64,000 bases of DNA, taken from NCBI GenBank assembly GCA_033344915.1, contig JAWPML010000001.1, positions 3,676,263 through 3,740,262 on the forward strand, written 5' to 3'. Made by a program: the position numbers and the translations under genes. This document shows positions 49,119 through 57,473 of the stretch, piece after piece (the stretch's first letter is position 1; every line of letters starts with the position of its first letter). The notes beneath the pieces are model-generated. The model searched no databases and had not been told where the DNA came from. It saw nothing but the letters and a program-made list of their open reading frames with translations. The DNA comes from Acidimicrobiales bacterium. GTDB taxonomy: Bacteria; Actinomycetota; Acidimicrobiia; Acidimicrobiales; Aldehydirespiratoraceae.

Positions 49119-50039
49119 ATGACCGAGATACGCACGATCGCCGACGGCCTCCAGTTCCCCGAGGGGCCCATCGCCATGGCCGACGGAAGTGTCGTGCTCG
49201 TCGAGATCCAGCGGGGCACGCTCAGCCGGGTGACACCGGACGGTGAGGTGACGGTGATCGCGGATCTCGGGGGCGGCCCGAACGGTGCCGCGATCGGCCC
49301 GGACGGCGCGTGCTACATCACGAACAACGGTGGTTGCTTCACGTTCGACGACTCGATGGGGATCAACATCCCGGGACACGTGCCCGACACCTGGACGGGC
49401 GGTTCGATCCAGCGGGTCGACCTGACGACGGGTTCCTTCGAGACGCTCTACGCCGAGAGCTCCGGTCGTCCGCTGCGGGCGCCCAACGATCTCGTGTTCG
49501 ACGAGCACGGCGGGTTCTGGTTCACGGACCATGGCGTGCGGTTGGAGCGCACGAGTGACCGGACCGGCCTCCACTACGCCAAGGCGGACGGCTCGTCGTG
49601 CGTCGAGGTGGTCCACCCGTTGGACGCGCCCAACGGGATCGGACTGTCACCCGACGGCACCGTGCTCTACGCCGCGGAGACCCACACCGGGCGCCTGTAC
49701 GCGTGGGCGATCAAGGGACCGGGCGAGGTCAACGCCACCAATCCGATCAACGCCGGAGGCGGCGAGCTGCTCCACGGCGCGGCCGGGGCCGTGCTGTTCG
49801 ACTCGCTCGCCGTGGACGGCGACGGGTGGGTGTGTGTCGGCACGCTCGGCGAGGGCGGGATCACCGCGATCTCGCCCGACGGCAGCGTGGTCGAGCACAC
49901 ACCGCTGCCCGACCTGCTGGTCACCAACATCTGTTTCGCCGGCACGGACGGGCCCGCCTACTGCACCTTGTCGGGCACCGGACAGCTGGTCGCCATCGAC
50001 TGGCCCCGGCCCGGACTCGAGCTCGCCTACTCGGCCTGA
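49119..50039 (+). CDS. SMP-30/gluconolactonase-like six-bladed propeller
   Basis: This 306-aa cytoplasmic protein has SMP-30/lactonase blades: GLQFPEGPIAMADGSVVLV at the start (metal-binding Glu), APNDLVFDEHGGFWFTDHG and DAPNGIGLSPDGTVLYAAE (metal Asn/Asp residues). It probably hydrolyses a sugar lactone or related ester. Divergent from hisE with a 39-bp shared promoter region. Confidence 0.88.
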   Translation: MTEIRTIADGLQFPEGPIAMADGSVVLVEIQRGTLSRVTPDGEVTVIADLGGGPNGAAIGPDGACYITNNGGCFTFDDSMGINIPGHVPDTWTGGSIQRVDLTTGSFETLYAESSGRPLRAPNDLVFDEHGGFWFTDHGVRLERTSDRTGLHYAKADGSSCVEVVHPLDAPNGIGLSPDGTVLYAAETHTGRLYAWAIKGPGEVNATNPINAGGGELLHGAAGAVLFDSLAVDGDGWVCVGTLGEGGITAISPDGSVVEHTPLPDLLVTNICFAGTDGPAYCTLSGTGQLVAIDWPRPGLELAYSA

Positions 50040-50049
50040 GCCGGATCGG

Positions 50050-50685
50050 CTAGGACGACCGGCCCGCGAGCGCCGTCGTGACGCCGAGTCCGAGGTAGAT
50101 CACCCCGGCGGTCCGCTCGCTGCGGCGAGCCGCGGTCGACGAGCGCCGCAGTCGCCGGCCGATCCCCCCTGCCGCGAGTGCGTAGAGCCCGTCGGTCACG
50201 AGCCCGATGAGAACGAAGAGTGCGCCGAGCACGACGACCTGGGCCGTGGGGTTGCCCGCGTCGACGTCGACGAACTGCGGGACGAACGCCAGGAAGAACA
50301 CTGCGGTCTTCGGGTTCAGGATGTTGAGCACGACGCCGTCGCGGAAGATCGTGCGATGCGACCGCGTCGGGGCATCGGGGGACGATCCGAGTGACGAGCC
50401 TCCACCCCGCAGCGCAGTGAGGCCCAGATAGACGAGATAGGCGGCGCCGGCCACCTTCACGGCGGTGAACGCGGTCGCCGATGCGACGATCACCGCGCTG
50501 AGTCCGAGGACCGCGGCCGCGATGTGGACGAGCGTCCCGACATGGATGCCCGCGACCGAGACGAGCCCGGCCCGCACTCCCTGGCTCGCCGACCGGGCGA
50601 CGATGTACAGCACGGCCGGCCCGGGCACGAGCAGCAGAGCGAGTGCCGCGCCGGAGAAGAGGAGAAGGGCGGATCCGTCGGGCAT
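50050..50685 (-). CDS. LysE/RhtB family translocator
   Basis: This 211-aa exporter has about six membrane helices. The first block (LALLLVPGPAVLYIVARSAS) and second (VSVAGIHVGTLVHIAAAVLG) are the LysE signature. It exports an amino acid or derivative; which one is unknown. TAGATT lies 6 nt before the ATG. Convergent with the SMP-30 gene. Confidence 0.9.
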   Translation of the reverse strand: MPDGSALLLFSGAALALLLVPGPAVLYIVARSASQGVRAGLVSVAGIHVGTLVHIAAAVLGLSAVIVASATAFTAVKVAGAAYLVYLGLTALRGGGSSLGSSPDAPTRSHRTIFRDGVVLNILNPKTAVFFLAFVPQFVDVDAGNPTAQVVVLGALFVLIGLVTDGLYALAAGGIGRRLRRSSTAARRSERTAGVIYLGLGVTTALAGRSS

Positions 50686-50691
50686 TCGCCG

Positions 50692-50697
50692 AATCTA
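50692..50697 (-). promoter_or_regulatory. -10 element (TAGATT) of the LysE gene
   Basis: TAGATT ends 6 nt before the ATG at 50685; it overlaps the end of the SDR gene. Confidence 0.5.
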
Positions 50698-51540
50698 GGA
50701 GTCCAGCGGGCCGACCGGGGCCGGGTTTCGGTTCTCCATGATGCTGTCGTGCTTCTCCTGGAGCATCTTCACCATCTCGAGGTCGGTGAAGATCCAGAAA
50801 CGGTCGTCGACGACGGCGTCGTGGACGAGGTCCGCCACCTCGCTCGGCGGCCGACCGCCCTTCACCAGCTCCTGCACGAACAGCGTGGCCATCTCCTCCT
50901 CCGGCGTCGGCTCGTAGAGCGCCGGCGGCGCGGCCGACTCGGGGCGGTTGCGATCCGAGTTGGCGATCTCCGTGCGGACGAAGCCGGGGCACAGACAGGA
51001 GATGCCGACGCCGGTCTCCTCCCGCTGCATCTGGTGGTAGAGCCCCTGCGAGATGCCGACGACGGCCCACTTGCTGGCCGTGTACGGCGAGTGCCCGGGG
51101 AGATGGCCGGCCATCGACGCGGTGTTCACCACATGACCGATGCCCTGCTCGATCATGCGGGGCAGAAAGGCCCGATGGCCGTGGATGACCCCCCAGAGGT
51201 TGACGTCCAGCACCCAGCGCCAGTTCGCCTCGTTGATGAAGTCGGGTGACGGTCCGCCGGCGACGCCCGCGTTGTTGCAGACGAGGTGCACGGTGTCGAA
51301 CTCGGTGAAGGCGCGCGCCGCGAGCTCGTCGACGCTCGCGCCGTCGGCGACGTCGGTGATCTGGCCGATCACGCGAGTGCCGTGGGCGGCGACTTCCGCG
51401 ACCGCCTCGTCGAGCCTCGGCTCCTCGATGTCGGACATGACGACGTTCATGCCGGCCTGGGCGAAGCGATTGGCGAAGGCACGTCCCATGCCGCTCGCCG
51501 CGCCGGTGATGACGGCAGTCCTGCCGGAGAGTTGCTGCAT
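50695..51540 (-). CDS. Short-chain dehydrogenase/reductase (SDR)
   Basis: This 281-aa classical SDR has the cofactor motif TGAASGMGRAFANRF (~11-25), VCNNAGVAGG, and the catalytic YTASKWAVVG (Tyr/Lys) with a Ser in NTASMAGH. It reduces or oxidises a carbonyl/alcohol with NAD(P)H; the C-terminal extension (VHDAVVDDRFWIFTDLE) is common in actinobacterial lipid-associated SDRs. TAGGGT at 51547-51552 lies 6 nt upstream. Divergent from the sulfotransferase-TesB gene. Confidence 0.9.
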   Translation of the reverse strand: MQQLSGRTAVITGAASGMGRAFANRFAQAGMNVVMSDIEEPRLDEAVAEVAAHGTRVIGQITDVADGASVDELAARAFTEFDTVHLVCNNAGVAGGPSPDFINEANWRWVLDVNLWGVIHGHRAFLPRMIEQGIGHVVNTASMAGHLPGHSPYTASKWAVVGISQGLYHQMQREETGVGISCLCPGFVRTEIANSDRNRPESAAPPALYEPTPEEEMATLFVQELVKGGRPPSEVADLVHDAVVDDRFWIFTDLEMVKMLQEKHDSIMENRNPAPVGPLDS

Positions 51541-51546
51541 GGCGCG

Positions 51547-51580
51547 ACCCTAGGACCGTCCCGTCGACGACCGGTAGTCT
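51547..51580. promoter_or_regulatory. Divergent promoters of the SDR and sulfotransferase-TesB genes
   Basis: Minus strand: TAGGGT (51547-51552), 6 nt before the SDR ATG. Plus strand: AGGACC (51552-51557), 17-bp spacer, TAGTCT (51575-51580), 6 nt before ATG 51587. Confidence 0.55.
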
Positions 51581-51586
51581 GCGGCC

Positions 51587-53143
51587 ATGTCACTGCAGGT
51601 CGTCGGCGCCGGCCTTCCCCGCACCGGAACGACCAGCCTCAAAGCCGCGTTGGAACAGCTGCTCGGCGGGCCCTGCTACCACATGCTCGAGGTCTTCTCC
51701 CGGCTCGACTCCCACGGCCCGGCGTGGATCTCGGCGAGCGGCGGCGATCACTCGCAGCTCGGGGTGACCCTGGACGGCTTCGTCGCGGCGGTCGACTGGC
51801 CGGCGTCGGCCTTCTGGCCGGAGCTGAGCGAACGCCATCCCGAGGCCCGGGTCCTGCTGTCGCGGCGAAGCGACCCGGAGACGTGGTGGCGCAGTATCGA
51901 CCGGACGGTCGGGCAGGCGACCCGTGACCTTCCGCCGGGCGAGCTCTACACGGACTTCATCGCCGGTCTGCTCGCCCGCCTCGGGATCGATGGATTCGAC
52001 GACCCGGACGAGGCGATGCGGGCGTACGAGGCCCACAACGAGCGGGTGCGCGACTCGGTTCCCGCCGATCGGCTCATCGAATGGCAACCGACGGACGGTT
52101 GGGGCCCACTGTGCGCGGGTCTCGGCGTGGACGAGCCGACCGATCCCTTCCCCCACAACAACACGACGTCGGACTTCCGGGCGATGGCCGGCTGGGACCG
52201 AGCGGGCGCCCGCCCATCGTGGGGCGCCGGTGCGCCGCCGCTACCGTGCCTCGCCATGGGCCGTGCACTCGATCAGCTTCTCGACGTCCTCGATCTCGAG
52301 CGGATCGACCGCGACATCTTCCGGGGGCAGAACGAACCGAGCGACTGGTTCCGGCTCTTCGGCGGCCAGGTCGCGGCGCAGGCCCTCGCGGCCGCGCAGC
52401 GCACCGTGGACGAACACCGGGCCCACAGCCTGCACGGCTACTTCCTGCGGGGCGGTGATCCGAAGACCCCGGTGACCTACACGGTCGACCGCATCCGCGA
52501 CGGACGGTCGTTCTCCACACGACGGGTGGTCGCGCTCCAGGACGGCCGCGCCATCTTCAACACCTCCATCTCGTTCCACACTCACGAGGACGGCTACGAG
52601 CACCAGGACCCGATGCCGGACGTGCCCGATCCCGAGACGCTGCCGACGTGGGCCGAGCGGGCCGCGAAGCTCGAGGGCAAGATCCCGGCCGAGCGACTCG
52701 AGTGGATGAAGCGGGAGCGGGCGATCGACACCCGCTCGGCGTTGCCCCACAGCATGTTCTCCGGCGAGCCGAGCACCGAACCGAACCCGGTGTGGATCCG
52801 GGCGAACGGTGACGTACCCGACGACCCGGACATCCACGCCCAGCTCCTCACGTACGCGTCCGACATCGCGTTCGTGGACAACATGTACCGCCCGCACCGG
52901 CGGCCCGGCGGACCCGGCATCATGCTGGCCAGCCTCGACCATGCCCTCTGGTTCCACCGCCCCCTGCGCATGGACGACTGGCTGCTCTTCATCCAGGACA
53001 GCCCCAGCGCGGCCGGTGCCCGCGGGTTCGCCCGGGGCGCGATCTACGACCGCGGTGGCGTCCACCTCGCGTCGGTCGCCCAGGAGGGCGTCATGCGGGA
53101 GCTCGATCCCGAGCGGGCGGACCCCGCGACCGCCCACAACTGA
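51587..53143 (+). CDS. Sulfotransferase-like protein fused to acyl-CoA thioesterase II (TesB)
   Basis: One uninterrupted 518-aa frame. Residues 1-204 are a Sulfotransfer_4-type domain with P loop GLPRTGTTSLK (~8-18), PEARVLLSRRSDPETWW (~85-101) and an end PFPHNNTTSDFRAMAGW. Residues 224-518 are a TesB double hot-dog thioesterase (LFGGQVAAQALAAAQ; GIMLASLDHALWFH; LLFIQDSPSA), which hydrolyses acyl-CoA. The junction (205-223) is Gly/Pro/Ala-rich and unlike either domain. Codon 205 is CGA, one transition from TGA, and TACCGT lies 8 nt before an internal ATG (52256) where TesB proteins normally start. So this is probably two genes joined by loss of a stop codon. Confidence 0.85.
   Translation: MSLQVVGAGLPRTGTTSLKAALEQLLGGPCYHMLEVFSRLDSHGPAWISASGGDHSQLGVTLDGFVAAVDWPASAFWPELSERHPEARVLLSRRSDPETWWRSIDRTVGQATRDLPPGELYTDFIAGLLARLGIDGFDDPDEAMRAYEAHNERVRDSVPADRLIEWQPTDGWGPLCAGLGVDEPTDPFPHNNTTSDFRAMAGWDRAGARPSWGAGAPPLPCLAMGRALDQLLDVLDLERIDRDIFRGQNEPSDWFRLFGGQVAAQALAAAQRTVDEHRAHSLHGYFLRGGDPKTPVTYTVDRIRDGRSFSTRRVVALQDGRAIFNTSISFHTHEDGYEHQDPMPDVPDPETLPTWAERAAKLEGKIPAERLEWMKRERAIDTRSALPHSMFSGEPSTEPNPVWIRANGDVPDDPDIHAQLLTYASDIAFVDNMYRPHRRPGGPGIMLASLDHALWFHRPLRMDDWLLFIQDSPSAAGARGFARGAIYDRGGVHLASVAQEGVMRELDPERADPATAHN
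52242..52247 (+). promoter_or_regulatory. Internal -10 element (TACCGT) before the TesB part
   Basis: TACCGT ends 8 nt before ATG 52256 (residue 224), inside the sulfotransferase-TesB frame, suggesting that TesB can still be made separately. Confidence 0.45.
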
Positions 53144-53159
53144 GCCTGGGGTCCCGGGT

Positions 53160-54365
53160 TCAGATCGAGCCCTGATCGCGCAGGGCGGTGATGTCGTCCC
53201 AGGTGCGACCGAGCTCCAGGAGGATCTCCTCGGTGTGTTGGCCGAGCTCCGGGGCGAGCCCACCGGGCCGGGCCGGGGTGTCGCTGAAGCGGATCGGATG
53301 GCCGACCATCGTGATCTCGCCCCACTCCGGATGGTCCTCGGTGTAGAAGTAGCCGCTGGCGTGGAGGTCGGGGTCGGCGGCGACGGCGAGTCGTCGCTGC
53401 ACCGGTGACCAGCGGATGTCCGGGTTGGTGAACGCCGCCCCCCACTCGGCGGTCGTGCGGGACCGCATCGCCTCCCCGATCGCGGCGAAGAGGTCGTCGC
53501 GGGTCCCGTCACGGATCGCCGTCGTCATGAACCGGTCTTCGTCGGCCAGCTCGGGTCGCCCGATGATCGCGAAGAACTCGGCGCGTACCTGGGGCGCGAT
53601 TCCGACGAGGGCCATCGCCCCGTCGGCCGTCGGCACGACGCCGTAGAGGCCCTGGATGACGGGGTGGCCGCCGTGGGTGGGCGCGTCGAGGTCCTCACCC
53701 GTCAGGAAGACGGCGGTGTACTCCGACGCCTGAGCGTAGATCTGGCCGCCGAGCAGGGACGTCTCGATCTTCTGCCCGCGTCCGGTGCGGTCCCGGGCCA
53801 GGAGCGCGGCGAGCACCCCGTTGACCATGTTCTGGGACGCGATGTGGTCCGCGATCGTGATGCCGACCGGGCCGGGCCGCGTGTCACCGGCCTCGGTGGC
53901 GCGCATGAGTCCGCCCGCGGCCTGCGCGCCGAGGTCGGCGCCCTTGCGGCGGGACGCGTCGCCCTCCAATCCGTAGGCGGTGCCGGCCGCGTAGACGATG
54001 CGCGGGTTGACCGCGGCGAGGTCCTCGTAGCCGATGCCGGCGCGCTCCATCGCGCCGGCGCTGAAGTTCGAGATCACCACATCCGCGCGGGCGACGAGGT
54101 CGAGGAAGACCTGGAGTCCGTCCGGGTCGCGGAGGTTCGCCGTGATGCTGCGCTTGCCGCGATTGCTCCCGATGAAGAACGGGGGACGCGGGTCCGTCTC
54201 GGAGACGGGGATCCAGCGACCGTGGTCGCCGATGCCGGGCAGCTCGACCTTGACGACGTCGGCGCCCATCTCGAAGAGCATCTGCGCGGCCTGCGGGCCC
54301 TGGACCAGCACGCCGATGTCGATGACCCGGATGCCGGCGAGGGGACCATCGTTCTCGTCGCTCAT
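53160..54365 (-). CDS. CaiB/BaiF family (class III) CoA-transferase
   Basis: This 401-aa enzyme swaps CoA between acyl acids. Landmarks are the N-terminal PLAGIRVIDIGVLVQGPQAA (~8-27), ADVVKVELPG, and the NRGKRSITANLRDPDG and DVVISNFSAGAMERAGIGY blocks; the catalytic Asp region is around GADLGAQAAGG. Acyl specificity is unknown. TAGCCT (54372-54377) is 6 nt before the ATG. It converges on the sulfotransferase-TesB gene. Confidence 0.9.
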   Translation of the reverse strand: MSDENDGPLAGIRVIDIGVLVQGPQAAQMLFEMGADVVKVELPGIGDHGRWIPVSETDPRPPFFIGSNRGKRSITANLRDPDGLQVFLDLVARADVVISNFSAGAMERAGIGYEDLAAVNPRIVYAAGTAYGLEGDASRRKGADLGAQAAGGLMRATEAGDTRPGPVGITIADHIASQNMVNGVLAALLARDRTGRGQKIETSLLGGQIYAQASEYTAVFLTGEDLDAPTHGGHPVIQGLYGVVPTADGAMALVGIAPQVRAEFFAIIGRPELADEDRFMTTAIRDGTRDDLFAAIGEAMRSRTTAEWGAAFTNPDIRWSPVQRRLAVAADPDLHASGYFYTEDHPEWGEITMVGHPIRFSDTPARPGGLAPELGQHTEEILLELGRTWDDITALRDQGSI

Positions 54366-54371
54366 GGCGAG

Positions 54372-54377
54372 AGGCTA
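54372..54377 (-). promoter_or_regulatory. -10 element (TAGCCT) of the CaiB gene
   Basis: TAGCCT ends 6 nt before the ATG at 54365. Confidence 0.5.
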
Positions 54378-54398
54378 GATCAGCCGATCGAGCCCGGC

Positions 54399-54911
54399 TC
54401 AGGAGTCGAACGGGGGTGAGGCCGTCGTCTCCGCGGTGAGCCCGGGCTGGTCGGCCCCGGCTCCGGCGAAGTCCGCCTGGCGCCATGCTTCGTAGACGAC
54501 GACCGACACCGCGTTCGCGAGGTTCATGCTCCGGTTGCCCGCGAGCATCGGGATCGTGAGGAGCCGGTCCTGCTCGAACCGCTGCTTGTCGTCGGGGGAG
54601 AGCCCGCTTCGCTCGGTGCCGAACACGAGCACGTCGTCGTCGCGATAGTCGACGTCGGTGTAGCGCCGCGTCGAACGGGCGGAGAAGCCGAACCACCGGC
54701 CCGGGAGGGCGGCGGCGACCGCGTCGAGATTCGGGTGGACCGTCATCTCGGCGTACTCGTGGTAGTCGAGCCCGCCGCGGCGCAGGAGTCGATCGTCGAG
54801 CTGGAAGCCGAGCGGCTCGACGAGATGCAGCGTCGCGCCGGTGTTGGCGCAGAGGCGCACGATGGCACCGGTGTTCGGCGCGATCTCCGGTTGGACGAGA
54901 ACGACGTGCAT
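54399..54911 (-). CDS. trmL: tRNA (cytidine(34)-2'-O)-methyltransferase, SPOUT family
   Basis: This 170-aa SPOUT enzyme methylates the wobble-base ribose. It opens MHVVLVQPEIAPNTGAIVRL, has the knot motifs VLVFGTERSGLS (~98) and IPMLAGNRSMNLANAVSVVV (~124-143, AdoMet-binding loop). An alternative start upstream would only add an unrelated Pro/Arg-rich stretch. Divergent from the methyltransferase at 54954, 42 bp apart. Its C-terminal tail (GAGADQPGLTAETT) is disordered. Confidence 0.92.
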   Translation of the reverse strand: MHVVLVQPEIAPNTGAIVRLCANTGATLHLVEPLGFQLDDRLLRRGGLDYHEYAEMTVHPNLDAVAAALPGRWFGFSARSTRRYTDVDYRDDDVLVFGTERSGLSPDDKQRFEQDRLLTIPMLAGNRSMNLANAVSVVVYEAWRQADFAGAGADQPGLTAETTASPPFDS

Positions 54912-54953
54912 CGGCGCCAGCGTAGGCAGCCGTACTGCGGGAGACTGGTGGGC

Positions 54954-55571
54954 ATGGGTGATCTCCCCCCGAACCATCACGCCGACTATCCGCAGTTCAC
55001 GGGCATCTTCGGCTTCGTCGCCGGACTCACGATGATCGTCGGCCGCGGGCGCGACGCTCGTCTCGTGGCTCAGCTCGCGGCGGTCACCGCGGATCAACAC
55101 GTCGTCGACATCGGCTGCGGTCCGGGCACCGCGGCGCGCCTGACCGCGGCCGGCGGCGCGAGCGTCACCGGCGTGGATCCCTCGGCGCCGATGCTCCGGC
55201 TCGCCCGGCTCCTGACCGCGATCCGCCGGCCCCGCGGTGCCCTCGACTGGGTGCAGGCGGGCGCGGAGGACATGCCGCTCCCGGACGCTTCGGCCGACGT
55301 CGTCTGGTCGCTCGCGTCGGTCCACCACTGGCCCGAACTCGAGGCCGGGATCGCCGAGGTCAGCCGAGTGCTCCGCCCCGGCGGCATGTTCCTCGCCGTC
55401 GAGAAGCGCACCGAACCGGGAGCGACCGGCAACAAGAGCCACGGTTGGACGCCACAGCAGGCCGATCTCTTCGCCGCGATGCTCGCCGACCGCGGCTACC
55501 GCGACACGAGCACCGCCGACCACGACATCGGCAAACGCCGCCTCGTCGTCGCCTCCGGCACCCACCCCTGA
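54954..55571 (+). CDS. Class I SAM-dependent methyltransferase
   Basis: This 205-aa protein has the AdoMet motif I VVDIGCGPGTAARL (~49-62), motif II acid in VTGVDPSAPML, and motif IV DASADVVWSLASVHHW. It is of the Methyltransf_11 type; substrate unknown. Start ATG 54954 is chosen for size and the absence of similarity upstream. It precedes the hairpin repeat at 55595. Confidence 0.88.
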   Translation: MGDLPPNHHADYPQFTGIFGFVAGLTMIVGRGRDARLVAQLAAVTADQHVVDIGCGPGTAARLTAAGGASVTGVDPSAPMLRLARLLTAIRRPRGALDWVQAGAEDMPLPDASADVVWSLASVHHWPELEAGIAEVSRVLRPGGMFLAVEKRTEPGATGNKSHGWTPQQADLFAAMLADRGYRDTSTADHDIGKRRLVVASGTHP

Positions 55572-55594
55572 GCCCCACTGTTCGTCTCCCAACA

Positions 55595-55657
55595 GCAATC
55601 TCTGGTCACGAAAGGGTCGCCAGGGCCCCGATGTTTCGACCCTTTCGTGACCAGAGA
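55595..55657. repeat. Perfect 23-bp inverted repeat (AATCTCTGG element, second locus)
   Basis: The plus-strand arm 55595-55617 (AATCTCTGGTCACGAAAG plus GGTCG) and its exact reverse complement 55635-55657 enclose 17 nt. The same sequence occurs as copies A-D at 17.6-17.8 kb. It lies 23 nt after the methyltransferase stop and before a leftward pyrimidine-rich stretch. Confidence 0.9.
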
Positions 55658-55705
55658 TTCCTTTCGCTCTCTCCCTCTCTCCCCCCTTGGGGGCGAGTGG
55701 TCACC

Positions 55706-55734
55706 TTGCCGGTGCGGCGCCGTCCCACTAGGAC
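55706..55734 (+). promoter_or_regulatory. Promoter (TTGCCG-17-TAGGAC) of the DUF1214 operon
   Basis: TTGCCG (55706-55711) and TAGGAC (55729-55734) are 17 bp apart; TAGGAC is 6 nt before ATG 55741. Confidence 0.5.
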
Positions 55735-55740
55735 AGCGCG

Positions 55741-56862
55741 ATGACAGATGCCACCGATCCGGCGGTGACCGGCGAGTCCTGGGCCGCGTTCTGTGACGCG
55801 CTGAAGCGGGCGGGCGACACGGTGATCGAGAACAGCACCGACGAACTGGACCGGATCGAGGGCTTCCGCTACCTGAGCCGGCTGACGCGGGGTGGCCTGC
55901 TGTCGTTCCTGGAGAACGGCGCGCCGCCCTTCGCCCAGATCCTGCCGATCCCGCACAACCTGAAGATCGGGTGCGACAACCCGGACGCGTTCTACCAGAA
56001 CGTCCCGATCGACCCGCAGTACGAGTACCGGATCCACGGACCACGCGGGACCATCAACTACCTCAGCATCGGGGCGTATTCGGGGGGCTACCTGGCGGGG
56101 GCGGCCCAGCCCGGGATCCAGGGGCATCTGGAGGACAACGACCCGGACCCGGAGGGCTACGTCGACATCATCGCGAGCGTCGCGGAGCCGGCGTCGCTCG
56201 CGCCGGGTCAGCGGTGGCTGAAGATGGAGTCGTTCACGTCCACGCTGATCATTCGCAACTTCTACCTCGACCGGTCGACCGAACGGCCCTCGGATCTCAC
56301 GCTCGAGTGCCTGAACCCGCCGGCCCCCGGCCCCGGCCCACTCACCGCGGAGAAGCTGAACCACGGACTGGCGATGGCCGGGCTCTTCGTGCAGGGCGTG
56401 ACCGATACGTTCCTGACGTGGCTCAACGACCTGTTCGCGGACCGGCCCAACACGCTCGAGTTCCTCCCCGAGGAGGACACCGGCGGCGGTTGGGGTGATC
56501 CGAACCAGTTGTTCCGGCACGGTTCGTGGACCCTCGAACCCGGTCAGGCGCTGATCGTCGACGTGCCCGCCATCGAGGCGTACTACTGGAACTTCCAGCT
56601 CAACAACATGTGGGAGGAGTCGCTCGACTACGAGCACTGTCAGGTGACGGTGAACCAGCACACGGCCCACTACGAGCCGGATGGATCGGCCCGGCTCATC
56701 GTGGCGGATGAGGATCCGGGCTTCGGGAACTGGATCGACACGGCGCACCATCGCCATGGCACGTGGGGCCTGCGCTACAACCAGGTCGTCGAGGACATCG
56801 CCCCGACGGTGACGTTGATCGAGGTCACGAACCTGCCCGAGTGGGCGCCGGCGACGCCCTGA
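55741..56862 (+). CDS. DUF1214 domain protein
   Basis: This 373-aa protein has the DUF1214-type C-terminal half: HGSWTLEPGQALIVDVP, IEAYYWNFQLNNMWEESLDY (~275-295) and GNWIDTAHHRHGTWGLRY. The N-terminal half is a helical DUF1254-like region. Function is unknown; the family is common in mycobacteria and other actinomycetes and is often next to lipid genes. It is first in a row with a membrane protein and an HTTM protein. Confidence 0.8.
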   Translation: MTDATDPAVTGESWAAFCDALKRAGDTVIENSTDELDRIEGFRYLSRLTRGGLLSFLENGAPPFAQILPIPHNLKIGCDNPDAFYQNVPIDPQYEYRIHGPRGTINYLSIGAYSGGYLAGAAQPGIQGHLEDNDPDPEGYVDIIASVAEPASLAPGQRWLKMESFTSTLIIRNFYLDRSTERPSDLTLECLNPPAPGPGPLTAEKLNHGLAMAGLFVQGVTDTFLTWLNDLFADRPNTLEFLPEEDTGGGWGDPNQLFRHGSWTLEPGQALIVDVPAIEAYYWNFQLNNMWEESLDYEHCQVTVNQHTAHYEPDGSARLIVADEDPGFGNWIDTAHHRHGTWGLRYNQVVEDIAPTVTLIEVTNLPEWAPATP

Positions 56863-56887
56863 CCCGTTCCGGACCGAGCGCTGTCGC

Positions 56888-56893
56888 TACGGT
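56888..56893 (+). promoter_or_regulatory. -10 element (TACGGT) before the membrane protein at 56901
   Basis: TACGGT ends 7 nt before GTG 56901. A second GTG at 56934 has a Shine-Dalgarno (GAGGAG, 56922-56927), so two starts are possible. Confidence 0.4.
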
Positions 56894-56900
56894 TGGCCCC

Positions 56901-57473
56901 GTGCTGGGGACGGACGAGGGCGAGGAGACACCCGTGGACGACGGGACCGGCTACGGCTGGTTCCACGACAGCCGCGTCGGTCGGCTGACGCTGACCGGCG
57001 TGATCGCGTTCCTCGTCTACGCCCTCGTCGTGTGGAACCTCCCGGCGTCGAGCGTCCGGAGCGACCTCCGCCCCGGCGTCGATCGGGTCGTCCAGACGAT
57101 GGCGATCTACCAGCAGTGGTCGGTGTTCGCGCCGAATCCCACCACGGTGTCCATCGCCGTCGAAGCGGACATCCACATGGCCTCCGGTGAGGTGATCCGC
57201 CACACCTTCCCCGACGGCGACCCCCTCTTCGGCGCCTACCGCGAGTATCGCTGGCGGAAGTGGGAGCGACGGATCCGGCTGGACCGCTACGACCATCTGT
57301 GGCGCCACACCGCCCAGTGGCTCGCCGACCGGTACGCCGACGAGGGCACCGTGGAAACGGTGGTCCTGATCCGCCACTTCAGCGACACGCCCGAACCGGG
57401 TCGCGACGATGAGCGCGTGTGGAACACATTCGAGTTCTACGAATACGACGTGCCACCGGAGGAGGCGGGATGA
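56901..57473 (+). CDS. Membrane protein paired with HTTM protein
   Basis: This ~190-aa protein (179 aa if it starts at GTG 56934) has one membrane helix (about residues 33-52 of the longer form, LTGVIAFLVYALVVWNL) and a C-terminal domain with IYQQWSVFAPNPTTVSIAVE and YREYRWRKWERRIRL, a pattern seen in proteins encoded next to HTTM genes. Its stop overlaps the HTTM start by 4 bp (ATGA). Role unknown; it could be a subunit of the HTTM complex. Confidence 0.75.
   Translation: MLGTDEGEETPVDDGTGYGWFHDSRVGRLTLTGVIAFLVYALVVWNLPASSVRSDLRPGVDRVVQTMAIYQQWSVFAPNPTTVSIAVEADIHMASGEVIRHTFPDGDPLFGAYREYRWRKWERRIRLDRYDHLWRHTAQWLADRYADEGTVETVVLIRHFSDTPEPGRDDERVWNTFEFYEYDVPPEEAG

Noticed and set aside
56763-56900. 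Longer N-terminus for the membrane protein at 56901
   Set aside because: It lies inside the DUF1214 gene in another frame and has no family-like sequence.
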